Origin: an uncultured Paracoccaceae bacterium
Lineage (GTDB): Bacteria > Pseudomonadota > Alphaproteobacteria > Rhodobacterales > Rhodobacteraceae
Direction: 5' to 3'
DNA length: 64,000 bases
NCBI GenBank assembly: GCA_913061275.1
Contig: CAJXSR010000005.1
Location: 89,587 to 153,586, forward strand
The position numbers and the translations under genes are program-made. The first letter of the stretch is position 1. Each line of letters begins with the position of its first letter. Shown here in pieces: positions 1 through 8,040 of this stretch. A model generated the notes under the pieces. It was not told the DNA's origin, did not search any database, and saw nothing but the letters and a program-made list of their open reading frames with translations.

Positions 1-1
1 C

Positions 2-547
2 CCTCGTGCTGTACTTACATCACGTATGGCTGGCATAGAAATCCCTGTAGAACCGCGCAAGCGTTATACCTTTATCTTTTCTGCCGAAAACCCGCTGGAC
101 CGTGATTTACCCTTAACCATTGATCCAACGGGCGTACACATGCGCACAGATGGCACTTACTATTTAGCGGGCTGCGCGCCTGACGATGATCTAGCTGTTG
201 ATTATGATGACTTCGCCCAAGATCACAGTATTTGGCAAGAAAAGGTTTGGCCGATTATTGCAAATAGAATTCCACAATTTGAGGCTATAAAACTGGTTAA
301 TTCATGGGCAGGCCATTACGCTTTTAATACACTTGACCAAAATGCCATTTTAGGGCCTCACATAGATGTTGAAAATTTCATTTTTGTGAACGGCTTTTCT
401 GGCCATGGCTTTCAACAATCGCCTGCAATGGGGCGCGGTACATCAGAATGGATAACATATGGTGAATACCGTACGCTTGATTTGTCACCGTTTAATTATT
501 CGCGCATCATCAACAATAAACCGTTTACTGAAAAGGCCGTAATATGA
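2..547 (+). CDS. FAD-dependent oxidoreductase (DAO family), C-terminal part
   Basis: The 3' end of a gene that enters from the left edge; the frame is open to base 2, so the internal ATG at 26 is not the start. The visible part carries the end of a D-amino-acid-oxidase-type fold: a strand/turn region around EPRKRYTFIF, and a C-terminal cap with PAMGRGTSEWITYG, which matches the usual QQSPAxGxxxAE segment near the flavin in glycine/sarcosine-oxidase-like proteins. The substrate cannot be told. It overlaps the following aldolase gene by ATGA (544-547), so the two are probably co-translated in a three-gene sugar-acid or amino-acid catabolic operon. The N-terminal Rossmann motif lies outside the window. 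Confidence 0.85.
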   Translation, partial: PRAVLTSRMAGIEIPVEPRKRYTFIFSAENPLDRDLPLTIDPTGVHMRTDGTYYLAGCAPDDDLAVDYDDFAQDHSIWQEKVWPIIANRIPQFEAIKLVNSWAGHYAFNTLDQNAILGPHIDVENFIFVNGFSGHGFQQSPAMGRGTSEWITYGEYRTLDLSPFNYSRIINNKPFTEKAVI

Positions 548-1314
548 AACTTAAAACCAACCCATTTACCCATGCCATTCGTAATGGGGAAAAACAGATA
601 GGTCTGTGGATGACCTCTGCCAGTGTTAGCGCATCCGAAGTAATTGCCAGTGCTGGCTATGACTGGGTTGTGGTTGATATGGAACATGCACCGAACACTA
701 TGTTGTCTGTGCGCAGCCATTTGCAAGCTTTTGCATCCAGCCCGACAACAGCACTCGTGCGGCCTGATTGGAACGATTCAGTTGAAGTAAAACGCTTGTT
801 AGATCTAGGTGCCGACGGTTTGGTTTTTCCGATGGTGCAAACCGTGGAAGAAGCTAAAAAAGCAGTTGCAGCTACACGTTACCCACCTCGGGGTATCCGG
901 GGTGTATCTGGTGTGACGCGGGCAAACAAATACGGGCGGGTAACAGATTACTTTGACCGTATAGAGGATGAAACCACGGTTATTATCCAGCTTGAAACAC
1001 AAGCAGCCATTGAAATCGCAACAGAAATTGCAGCAGTAGATGGGGTTAGCGGTATTTTCTTTGGGCCTGCAGATATTTCGGCGGATATGGGAATGTTAGG
1101 TCAAACAATGGCACCTGAAGTGTGGGAATTAATCTGGTCTGCGGCACATAAATTAATCGCAATCGGCGTGCCCGTTGGTACATTGGTACTAGATGCACAG
1201 TTTGCTGCAAAACTGTTGAATGAAGGCTTTACCTTTGTTGCGTGCGGTGTTGATACCGCAATTCTTTCACGTGGCGCAGACAATTTACTAGCACAGGTAA
1301 AAGAGGATACTTGA
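544..1314 (+). CDS. HpcH/HpaI-type class II aldolase
   Basis: A 256-residue protein of the HpcH/HpaI aldolase/citrate lyase family, the usual length for 4-hydroxy-2-oxo-heptanedioate or 2-keto-3-deoxy-rhamnonate aldolases. Family marks are visible in order: VVDMEHAPN near residue 45, GADGLVFPMVQ near 90, the Arg-rich turn YPPRGIRG near 115, the metal-binding Glu in QLETQAA near 148 and the metal-binding Asp in GPADIS near 174. These enzymes retro-aldol cleave 2-keto-3-deoxy acids to pyruvate and an aldehyde with a divalent metal. It starts inside the stop of the upstream flavoprotein and is followed after 1 base by a uronate-dehydrogenase-like gene, which suggests a sugar-acid substrate. The exact substrate is inference. 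Confidence 0.88.
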   Translation: MKLKTNPFTHAIRNGEKQIGLWMTSASVSASEVIASAGYDWVVVDMEHAPNTMLSVRSHLQAFASSPTTALVRPDWNDSVEVKRLLDLGADGLVFPMVQTVEEAKKAVAATRYPPRGIRGVSGVTRANKYGRVTDYFDRIEDETTVIIQLETQAAIEIATEIAAVDGVSGIFFGPADISADMGMLGQTMAPEVWELIWSAAHKLIAIGVPVGTLVLDAQFAAKLLNEGFTFVACGVDTAILSRGADNLLAQVKEDT

Positions 1315-1315
1315 G

Positions 1316-2149
1316 ATGAAAAAAATAGTATTAACTGGTGCTGCAGGGCGACTTGGTTCTTATTTACGCGAGCCTTTGGCTAGAATGGCCGATCAGCTAG
1401 TTTCCACTGACATTATAGAAGTCGGTAAGTTGTATGATGGTGAGGTTTTCATGCATGCCGACCTTGCCAACTTGGCTGAAATGGAAGCCGTTATTCAAGG
1501 TGCTGATATGGTGGTACACTTTGGTGCCATTGGGGATGAGGCGCCATTTGAAGACCTTCTAGGGCCAAATTTCATCGGTGCTTATAATGTATGGGAAGCA
1601 TCTTATCGTCATGGTGTTAAACGGGTGGTCTATGCCAGCTCTATTCATGCGGTTGGAATGTACCCTAAAAATGAATTTATCGGCACGGATGTGGTACATC
1701 GACCTGATACGTTTTATGGGTTGGCCAAATGTTTTGCTGAAGATTTAGGGCGGATGTATTGGGAGAAGAGGGGGCTAGAAAGCGTTCATATGCGCATTCT
1801 ATCTTGTGCACAGGTTAATAATGCCCGCGCCTTAGGATCGTGGCTATCCTATGACGATCTTATCCAAATGGTTACGCGTGCAATAGAAGCACCTGTAACA
1901 GGGTTTACGATTGTTTATGGTGTATCAAATAATGACCGTGCACCCGTGGACAACTCACTTGCTTCATATTTGGGGTATCGCCCAAAAGACAATGCTGAAC
2001 AGTTTGCACAGCAAGTTTTATCTGACAAGCCAGATGCCGACCCAACAGATAAGGGGCAAATGTGCCAAGGCGGCCCATTCGCAAGTGTCGAACTTGGTAA
2101 CAGTGGCGTGGCTTCTATGAATATCGTAAATGACAAGAAAAAATCGTAA
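1316..2149 (+). CDS. NAD-dependent epimerase/dehydratase, uronate dehydrogenase-like
   Basis: A 277-residue extended short-chain dehydrogenase. The N-terminus has the nucleotide motif TGAAGRLG, and the active site has SSIHAVG followed by YGLAKCFAEDLGRMY (Tyr-x3-Lys). The spacing and wording (HxxGxYP, RPDxFYGxxKCFxEDLxRMY, YRPKDNAE) resemble the uronate dehydrogenase of Agrobacterium and Pseudomonas as I remember it, which oxidises galacturonate or glucuronate to the aldarolactone. The C-terminal 35 residues are low-similarity and longer than usual. It is the last gene of a tight three-gene operon with an aldolase and an FAD oxidoreductase. A sugar-acid pathway is likely, but true uronate activity is not proven. 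Confidence 0.8.
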   Translation: MKKIVLTGAAGRLGSYLREPLARMADQLVSTDIIEVGKLYDGEVFMHADLANLAEMEAVIQGADMVVHFGAIGDEAPFEDLLGPNFIGAYNVWEASYRHGVKRVVYASSIHAVGMYPKNEFIGTDVVHRPDTFYGLAKCFAEDLGRMYWEKRGLESVHMRILSCAQVNNARALGSWLSYDDLIQMVTRAIEAPVTGFTIVYGVSNNDRAPVDNSLASYLGYRPKDNAEQFAQQVLSDKPDADPTDKGQMCQGGPFASVELGNSGVASMNIVNDKKKS

Positions 2150-2166
2150 CAATTTTTTAATGTGAT

Positions 2167-2203
2167 TGCGTGTTAGCTTAACTTGCCACGCATGGTGTTT
2201 TTT
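2167..2203 (+). terminator. Probable intrinsic terminator of the aldolase/dehydrogenase operon
   Basis: Stem TGCGTG (2167-2172) pairs with CACGCA (2187-2192) across a 14-base loop and is followed after a short gap by six T (2198-2203). It lies 18 bases after the stop codon of the uronate-dehydrogenase-like gene. The large loop and the 5-base gap before the T run make it weaker than a textbook terminator. Confidence 0.45.
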
Positions 2204-2739
2204 GTTGCATTTTTACACTCAAATGGCGGTTAATCAGTCCATCCAACACGGTGCATTCACAGTTACGTTACGAACTACAAGTTTACGTTACTTTCTTGTT
2301 ATTTAATGTCATCATATATTATCAAATTCGTTTATTTATATTTGTACAGTTTTTTTGTTTTAAAATACTCTAATATCTTTATTACCTAATTTACCCTTAA
2401 TATCTGATATATATAGCATTTAATAAATTAACATAATATCCATTATGCGTTTTATGTGTGAAGAAAATACAACTTAAACCTAATAGTAATCCATACCCAC
2501 GAATAGGATTAACTAAAAACATTGATGGTAATGTAGTCAAGTATACAAAAATTGATTCTTAATTTTCGAAACAACTTAGTGTTCACGATCGTTCATTTTA
2601 ATTTGATTTGAGGCTAACACCCTACTGACTAGTGTCATTTTTATTCGCGCAAATACGCAGCGATGTCTCGTCTTTAGAGACGTTACTCAAAACAACTAAT
2701 AGAATCTTGACAGGTTCTTGGGATATAGAGGTCAATAAA
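2204..2739 (+). promoter_or_regulatory. Long AT-rich leader/regulatory region of the porin gene
   Basis: More than 500 bases without a gene. The nonamer TTACGTTAC occurs at 2263-2271 and again at 2283-2291, exactly 20 bases apart, as expected for a tandem operator on one helix face. An imperfect inverted repeat (TAATCC at 2487-2492, GGATTA at 2506-2511) lies mid-region. A hairpin ATGTCTC (2663-2669) / GAGACGT (2677-2683) lies just upstream of the porin start and may sit in the mRNA leader. The porin ribosome binding site is AGAGGT at 2727-2732. The in-frame extension from 2632 is read here as leader, because the signal peptide begins at 2740. Confidence 0.45.
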
Positions 2740-3831
2740 ATGAAAAAGACATTACTAACAACAACAGCAGTAGCCTTGACTGGTTTTGCTGGTGCTGCAA
2801 GTGCTATAGAGGTTGGTACAGCTGGCCCAGTTACAATGAATATTGGTGGGTTCTTCACCACAAACATCGCTATTGCTTCAGTAGATGCACAAGCTGGTAC
2901 AGACTTTGATGGTCTGGACATACATACCAATACAGAAATACACTTTAAGCCGTCTATCGCATTAGACAATGGTCTTACATTTGGTGCTGACATCGAGCTA
3001 GAAGGTAACACTTCAGGCGATCAAATCGATGAATCTTATGTATATATTAAAGGCTCATTTGGTAAAATTATCGTAGGTTCAGAAAACTCAGTTGGCTATA
3101 AAATGTCATTGGGTGCACCTGACGTATCTTTAATCGGTGTTAACTCTGGTTCATTGACAGCATTTGTACCATTCTCATCTGGTACAGCTGGTGCAGATGT
3201 TTTCCGTGGTACATTGGGTACAACATTCTTAGAAAATGATCGTAACAATGACTCAGAGCGTATCAGCTACTTCTCACCAAGCTTTGGTGGTTTTTCTGTA
3301 GGCATTTCATATGCTCGCAATGCCAGCCAAACCAGTGGCCCAGTAAACAACAACCTTACAACAACTGATTTTGTTGACGTTGCTGCAAGCTATAGTGGTA
3401 GCTTAGGTGGTTTAGATCTTGGTTTATCTGCCCGTTACGGTACAGCATCAGCGGCACCTGGTGGCACTGACCCTGAAGTATGGGGCGGTGGTATTAGCCT
3501 AGGCTTCGGCGGTTTCAAAATCGGTGGTTCATTCGGTGAACAAGACGGCACAGCATTAAGAGACGGTCATTCTTATGACGTTGGTGTAAGCTTTGCTAAC
3601 GGCCCTTGGAGCTATTCATTGACTTACTTTAACGGTGAGAACGTTGATAACGAAATCGGTATTGGTGCTAAAGAAGAGCTAAAACAAATCATTGCTGCTG
3701 CTACTTACAAAGTGAACGGCAACTTCAAAGTGTCTGGTTTCATCGCAGACGTAGACTTTGACGAAGATAGCTCAACAACGGACGACATCGAAGGTACAGT
3801 CGTTGGTTTAGGTGCTAAATTTAGCTTCTAA
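2740..3831 (+). CDS. Major outer membrane porin
   Basis: A 363-residue porin of the alphaproteobacterial (Rhodobacter-type) family. ATG at 2740 is chosen because it starts a clear signal peptide (MKKTLLTTTAVALTGFAGAA, cleaved after ASA) with an SD-like AGAGGT 7 bases upstream; starting at 2632 would add 36 residues that spoil the signal. The mature part is Gly/Ser/Asp-rich with alternating beta strands (GGFFTTNIA, YVYIKGSFGKIIVGSENSVG, ISYFSPSFGGFSVGISYA) and ends in Phe (AKFSF), the BAM recognition residue. It would form a general diffusion channel. Codon use is very uniform, as in highly expressed genes. It is monocistronic, with a long leader and a strong terminator. Confidence 0.9.
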   Translation: MKKTLLTTTAVALTGFAGAASAIEVGTAGPVTMNIGGFFTTNIAIASVDAQAGTDFDGLDIHTNTEIHFKPSIALDNGLTFGADIELEGNTSGDQIDESYVYIKGSFGKIIVGSENSVGYKMSLGAPDVSLIGVNSGSLTAFVPFSSGTAGADVFRGTLGTTFLENDRNNDSERISYFSPSFGGFSVGISYARNASQTSGPVNNNLTTTDFVDVAASYSGSLGGLDLGLSARYGTASAAPGGTDPEVWGGGISLGFGGFKIGGSFGEQDGTALRDGHSYDVGVSFANGPWSYSLTYFNGENVDNEIGIGAKEELKQIIAAATYKVNGNFKVSGFIADVDFDEDSSTTDDIEGTVVGLGAKFSF

Positions 3832-3857
3832 GCTTTACTGCTTAATATAAGTATAAG

Positions 3858-3886
3858 AAAAGGGGGGGCTTTTGCCCTCCCTTTTT
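3858..3886. terminator. Intrinsic terminator between porin and bkdB (probably bidirectional)
   Basis: A GC-rich stem formed by AAAGGGGGGGC and GCCCTCCCTTT around a short T-rich loop is followed by a T run on the plus strand, with A bases before it that serve the minus strand. It lies between convergent genes: 27 bases after the porin stop and just downstream of the bkdB stop. Confidence 0.85.
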
Positions 3887-3902
3887 AGATAATAGGCTAC
3901 TC

Positions 3903-5132
3903 CTACCCCTCTATAAATAACATCGCTGGGGTTTCCAGTAAGGCCTTTATTTTTTGTACAAAAACAGCTGCATCCCACCCATCAATAACACGGTGATCAA
4001 AAGAACATGATATGTTCATCATGTTACGTGGCTGAAACTGTTGCCCGTCCCACATTGGGCGTATCGCCATTTTGTTTATGCCTATGATCGCAACCTCTGG
4101 GTGGTTGATAATGGGTGTGCTGGCCAATGCCCCCAAAGCACCAAGAGAAGTGATGGTAATCGTTGAGCCGGTTAACGCATCTCGTATTGCTTTGCCTTCT
4201 CGCGCCAATGATGCCAAGCCATGCACATCATCCGCACTTTCCCACAAACTTAGCGCTTCAGCATGTTTAACAACAGGCACAGTTAGACCATTAGGTGTTT
4301 GTGTAGCAATCCCACAATGAACTCCACCATATTGATATATAACACCTTCTTCATCATCAAAATGTGCGTTGATTTGTGGTTGTTCTTTAACCGCTTCGAC
4401 AATCGCCCGCATCATAAAGGGAATAACCGTAAGCTTTATGCGTGTATCTTTGTGTTTGATATTTAACTGTTTACGCAGGTTTTCCACATTGGTCATATCA
4501 ACCTCTTCTACAATGGTGATATGTGGAATACGTGATTTTGACAGTGTCATTTTCTGCGCAATTTTACGACGCATACCAACTAATTTAACTTTTGTTACGC
4601 CAGTTTTATGCCTGCTAACTTTACCATTATCTACTTTTTGTGATTCAGCCGAATAATCACTGAAATCACTTAGGGTAATGCGGCCTTTGGGGCCAGTTCC
4701 TGTAACTTTTCGTAAATCTACGCCTGCATTTTTTGCCCGTTTGCGAATAGACGGAGATGTAAGGGGTTTATGTGCGTTATTATCGTTTACGGCAGATGTA
4801 TCATCCTGTTTTATTGCTTTTATGGGTGCGTTATTTTCAATCAAATTATTTCCTACAAGATGTTCACCGGTATCTTGCTCTACCGCACCCCCTTCTATTT
4901 CAAGCTTCAGTAAAGGACCACCGATGGCAATCATATAGCCAATTTCACCTGCCAACCACTGCACTTGGCCATCACACGCACACGGTATTTCAATAGCGGC
5001 TTTATCGGTCATCACCGCTGCTAAAATATCATCTTCTTTAACAAAATCACCGATCTTAACATGCCATTCCATTAATTCGGCTTCAGCAATACCTTCACCC
5101 ACATCTGGCAATAGAATTGTATGAATTGGCAT
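3903..5132 (-). CDS. bkdB: Branched-chain 2-oxoacid dehydrogenase E2 (dihydrolipoyl acyltransferase)
   Basis: A 409-residue E2 subunit. It has one lipoyl domain (residues 1-80) with the lipoylated Lys44 in VMTDKAAIEIP, a form typical of branched-chain rather than pyruvate complexes; a peripheral-subunit-binding domain near 127-165 (SPSIRKRAKNAGVDLRKV); and a catalytic domain ending with SFDHRVIDGWD, where His380 and the DG pair form the acyltransferase site. It transfers the branched acyl group from E1 to CoA in valine, leucine and isoleucine breakdown. It is the last gene of bkdA1-bkdA2-bkdB, 3 bases after bkdA2. No E3 (lipoamide dehydrogenase) gene is present, so E3 must come from elsewhere. 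Confidence 0.93.
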   Translation of the reverse strand: MPIHTILLPDVGEGIAEAELMEWHVKIGDFVKEDDILAAVMTDKAAIEIPCACDGQVQWLAGEIGYMIAIGGPLLKLEIEGGAVEQDTGEHLVGNNLIENNAPIKAIKQDDTSAVNDNNAHKPLTSPSIRKRAKNAGVDLRKVTGTGPKGRITLSDFSDYSAESQKVDNGKVSRHKTGVTKVKLVGMRRKIAQKMTLSKSRIPHITIVEEVDMTNVENLRKQLNIKHKDTRIKLTVIPFMMRAIVEAVKEQPQINAHFDDEEGVIYQYGGVHCGIATQTPNGLTVPVVKHAEALSLWESADDVHGLASLAREGKAIRDALTGSTITITSLGALGALASTPIINHPEVAIIGINKMAIRPMWDGQQFQPRNMMNISCSFDHRVIDGWDAAVFVQKIKALLETPAMLFIEG

Positions 5133-5135
5133 TGT

Positions 5136-6146
5136 CTAATCCTCCATAACTTTGTTAAAATCACTAATTAACCGTTCTGGTGACGGGAAATAATCCCATT
5201 CTTGCGCATGTGGATAAGGTGTATCCCAACCTGTAATACGTCTTATTGGGGTCTCTAGATGATAAAAACAATTTTCCTGAATCACGGCGGAAAGTTCGGC
5301 ACCAAAACCGGACGTTCTTGTGGCTTCATGCACGATGGCACATCGTCCGGTTTTTTTAACGGACGCAATTATAGTTTCCATATCCAGCGGAACCAAACTT
5401 CGAAGGTCAATAATGTCAGCGTTCAGCTCGGCTTCTTTAGCGGCGGCTTGTGCAACATATACCATTGTTCCATATGCAATAATTGTTAAATCTGGCCCCT
5501 CTTCTACCAACTTTGCCTTGCCTAACGGTGTTGTGTAATATTCAGTATCAACATCCCCAAAATCATGCTTTTTCCACGGGACTATTGGTTTGTCATAATG
5601 GCCATCAAAGGGGCCGTTATAAAGACGTTTCGGTTCTAAGAATATCACAGGATCAGGGTCTTCTATAGCAGCAAGCAACAACCCTTTTGCGTCAATTGGG
5701 TTTGACGGCATAACCGTTTTTAAACCTGCAACATGGGTAAATAATGCTTCCGGGCTTTGTGAATGTGTTTGGCCCCCAAAAATACCGCCCCCTGTTGGCA
5801 TTCGTATCACCAATGGGCATGTGAAATCACCGCCTGATCTGTGCCTTAGGCGCGCGGCCTCACTAACGATTTGATCGTATGCAGGGTAAACGTAATCTGC
5901 AAATTGAATTTCCACGACAGGTTTTATACCATAGGCAGCCATCCCGACAGCGGCGCCAACAATACCCAATTCGTTAATGGGCGCATCAAAACAACGGCTT
6001 TTGCCGTACTTTTCCTGTAAACCTGCGGTGCATCTGAATACACCGCCAAAAAAGCCTACATCCTCACCAAAAACCACAACTTTATCATCTTGCATCATTG
6101 CTAGATCATGCGCATTTTGAATCGCTTCAATCATTGTCATACGCAT
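5136..6146 (-). CDS. bkdA2: Branched-chain 2-oxoacid dehydrogenase E1 beta subunit
   Basis: A 336-residue transketolase-like E1 beta subunit. VFGEDVGFFGGVFRCT near residue 25, CFDAPINELGIVGAAVGMA near 55, the potassium/phosphate loop RHRSGGDFTCPLVIRMPTGG near 100 and the C-terminal TSGFGAELSAVI region are all in place, and the length is normal. It pairs with the E1 alpha subunit to decarboxylate branched 2-oxoacids with thiamine diphosphate. It lies 3 bases from both neighbours in the bkd operon, so translation is probably coupled. Confidence 0.94.
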   Translation of the reverse strand: MRMTMIEAIQNAHDLAMMQDDKVVVFGEDVGFFGGVFRCTAGLQEKYGKSRCFDAPINELGIVGAAVGMAAYGIKPVVEIQFADYVYPAYDQIVSEAARLRHRSGGDFTCPLVIRMPTGGGIFGGQTHSQSPEALFTHVAGLKTVMPSNPIDAKGLLLAAIEDPDPVIFLEPKRLYNGPFDGHYDKPIVPWKKHDFGDVDTEYYTTPLGKAKLVEEGPDLTIIAYGTMVYVAQAAAKEAELNADIIDLRSLVPLDMETIIASVKKTGRCAIVHEATRTSGFGAELSAVIQENCFYHLETPIRRITGWDTPYPHAQEWDYFPSPERLISDFNKVMED

Positions 6147-6149
6147 TGG

Positions 6150-7379
6150 TTAATACCCCGCTTCTTTACGTTGCCTAATCAAATTTGGTGGCATTGTTTC
6201 AAAAACATCTTCGAATATATCGCGTGTTGAAGGTGCATTGCCTGAAATCAATGTCCCTATTGCTTCGGCGGCTTTTTGTGCTTCGCGTACTTCGCTTAAT
6301 ACCTGTGCTTTGGCTTGTGTGTGGCGTTTCTCTGACCATACGCCCAGAAATATCAAATGTTTTTTCAAGCGTTCGATCGGGTCTCCCAACGGCCACGCTG
6401 TACTTTCACCTTTTGCACGATAACTGGATGGATCATCACTGGTGGAATGTCCGCCCGCACGATAAGTGACATGTTCAATCAGTGTTGGGCCATGCCCTGA
6501 TCGCGCACGTTCAGCCGCCCATTTGGTAACAGCATAAACTGCCAGATAATCATTCCCGTCAACACGCAAGGCTGGAATACCAAAACCATGACCGCGTGCA
6601 GCAAACGTTGCAGAATTTCCCCGCGCCATGCCTTGGAATGTTGATATAGCCCATTGATTATTAACCACATTCAAGATCACAGGCGCACGATAGGTTGATG
6701 CAAAAACCATCGCTGCATGAAAGTCACCAACTGACGTGGCCCCGTCCCCGATCCAGGCAGTTGCAATTTTTGTGTCCCCCGAAATTGCCGATGCCATTGC
6801 CCACCCGACGGCTTGAATAAACTGGGTGCCTAAGTTCCCTGAAATAGAGAAAAAACCATACTCTTTAGAGGAGTACATTGTGGGTAATTGACGGCCTTTA
6901 TTTGGGTCAGCGGCATTAGAATATATTTGGTTCATCATCGTTTGCATAGGGTATCCGCTTGCAATCAACAGGCCAGATTGACGATAAGTTGGGAAATTCA
7001 TGTCACCTTGCTGCAATACCGTTTGAGCCGCACATGCTACGGCCTCTTCCCCTAGGCATTGTATATAAAAACTGGTTTTCCCCATGCGTTGGGCGGCCAA
7101 CATACGGGAATCAAACGCCCGCATTTTCATCATATCAATTAAACCGCTCTTTAATTTATCTGGTGATAGATCGGCTAGCCAAGGCCCAACAGCTTCGCCG
7201 TCTTTTGTAAGAACACGTACAATGGAAAACGCCATATCACGCATGGTGTCAGCATCATCTTTTAAATCCGGTTTACGCGTTTCACCTGCTTTGGGTATTT
7301 CAAAGTCCGAGAAATCCGGCTCATCACCCGGCCTACAACCGGGTTCTGGCACATGTAGTTTCAAGGGTTCAGTCACCAT
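6150..7379 (-). CDS. bkdA1: Branched-chain 2-oxoacid dehydrogenase E1 alpha subunit
   Basis: E1 alpha with the long N-terminal arm (LKLHVPEPGCRPGDEPDF) seen in Pseudomonas BkdA1. The thiamine diphosphate motif runs from GDGATSVGDFHAA to ILNVVNNQWAIST, and the phosphorylation-loop region YRAGGHSTSDDPSSYR is intact. The ATG at 7379 is chosen (409 residues); a TTG 12 bases further upstream is also open but fits the family start less well. It is the first gene of the bkd operon, which faces an Lrp-type regulator gene across about 160 AT-rich bases, the same arrangement as bkdR-bkdA1 in Pseudomonas. Confidence 0.94.
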   Translation of the reverse strand: MVTEPLKLHVPEPGCRPGDEPDFSDFEIPKAGETRKPDLKDDADTMRDMAFSIVRVLTKDGEAVGPWLADLSPDKLKSGLIDMMKMRAFDSRMLAAQRMGKTSFYIQCLGEEAVACAAQTVLQQGDMNFPTYRQSGLLIASGYPMQTMMNQIYSNAADPNKGRQLPTMYSSKEYGFFSISGNLGTQFIQAVGWAMASAISGDTKIATAWIGDGATSVGDFHAAMVFASTYRAPVILNVVNNQWAISTFQGMARGNSATFAARGHGFGIPALRVDGNDYLAVYAVTKWAAERARSGHGPTLIEHVTYRAGGHSTSDDPSSYRAKGESTAWPLGDPIERLKKHLIFLGVWSEKRHTQAKAQVLSEVREAQKAAEAIGTLISGNAPSTRDIFEDVFETMPPNLIRQRKEAGY

Positions 7380-7537
7380 GACGTATTCCAATTATAATTT
7401 TAAGGGCTTTGGTTATTAACTTTAAAAATAATTATACTGTATTTATCAAGAAATTTGGTTTCAAAATTTGTGATTAATGCAGGATTTGTAAAAAATAAAC
7501 CTTTATATTTACCATTTTGTAGAATATAATATTACTC
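7380..7537. promoter_or_regulatory. Divergent control region between bkdA1 and bkdR
   Basis: A very AT-rich 158-base region with promoters expected in both directions. AAATTT occurs at 7451-7456 and 7464-7469 around a 7-base spacer, an imperfect palindrome of the AT-rich kind bound by Lrp-family proteins. In Pseudomonas BkdR binds this interval and activates bkd when branched-chain amino acids are present. Operator status here is inference. Confidence 0.4.
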
Positions 7538-8020
7538 ATGGAACATACCGCAGCAAAATCACTTGACCAAATTGACATAAAAATTCTAGCAATTTTGATT
7601 GATAATGCCAAAATTTCTACGGCCGACCTTGCACAAGCGGTCGGTCTTTCCACCAGCCCATGTTGGCAACGTGTCAAAAAACTAGAAGCAGATGGATATA
7701 TTATTGGTTATGGGGCAAAGCTAGATCAGTTTAAATTAGGTGCCACTGAAATTGTATTTGTTGAAGTTTCACTTGAACGGCACAACCAAGATGCTTTACG
7801 TGAATTTGGCAAAGAAATAAGATACTTAGAAGAAGTACTTGAAGTATTCCTTACGTCAGGAGAACATGATTATCTTCTAAAAGTGGCCGTTACTGGCACC
7901 AAAGGATATGAAAAATTCCTGACACAAAAACTAAGTAAAATCCCCGGCATTAGACAAACCAGATCAAGTTTTGCATTAAGATGTCTGAAAAATGTGGATG
8001 TTTTCATCCCATCAAATTAA
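7538..8020 (+). CDS. bkdR: Lrp/AsnC-family regulator of the bkd operon (BkdR-like)
   Basis: A 160-residue Lrp/AsnC protein. The N-terminal winged helix-turn-helix covers about residues 10-60 (LDQIDIKILAIL, then LAQAVGLSTSPCWQRVKKLE), and the RAM ligand-binding domain covers about 75-150 (VEVSLERHNQDALREF, GEHDYLLKVAV). It is divergent from bkdA1, which by analogy with Pseudomonas makes it the branched-chain-amino-acid-responsive activator of bkd. The gene name rests on this context rather than on any diagnostic residue. It converges with the racemase-fold gene at 8041. Confidence 0.8.
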   Translation: MEHTAAKSLDQIDIKILAILIDNAKISTADLAQAVGLSTSPCWQRVKKLEADGYIIGYGAKLDQFKLGATEIVFVEVSLERHNQDALREFGKEIRYLEEVLEVFLTSGEHDYLLKVAVTGTKGYEKFLTQKLSKIPGIRQTRSSFALRCLKNVDVFIPSN

Positions 8021-8040
8021 CACAGACTAGTGTGATGCCT

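Noticed and set aside
2707..2729. TTGACA at 2707 as a porin promoter
   Set aside because: No -10 box at 16-18 bases, and it would put the transcript start at or after the ATG.
2632..2739. Possible 36-residue N-terminal extension of the porin
   Set aside because: It would bury the signal peptide; the ATG at 2740 has an SD-like site at proper distance.
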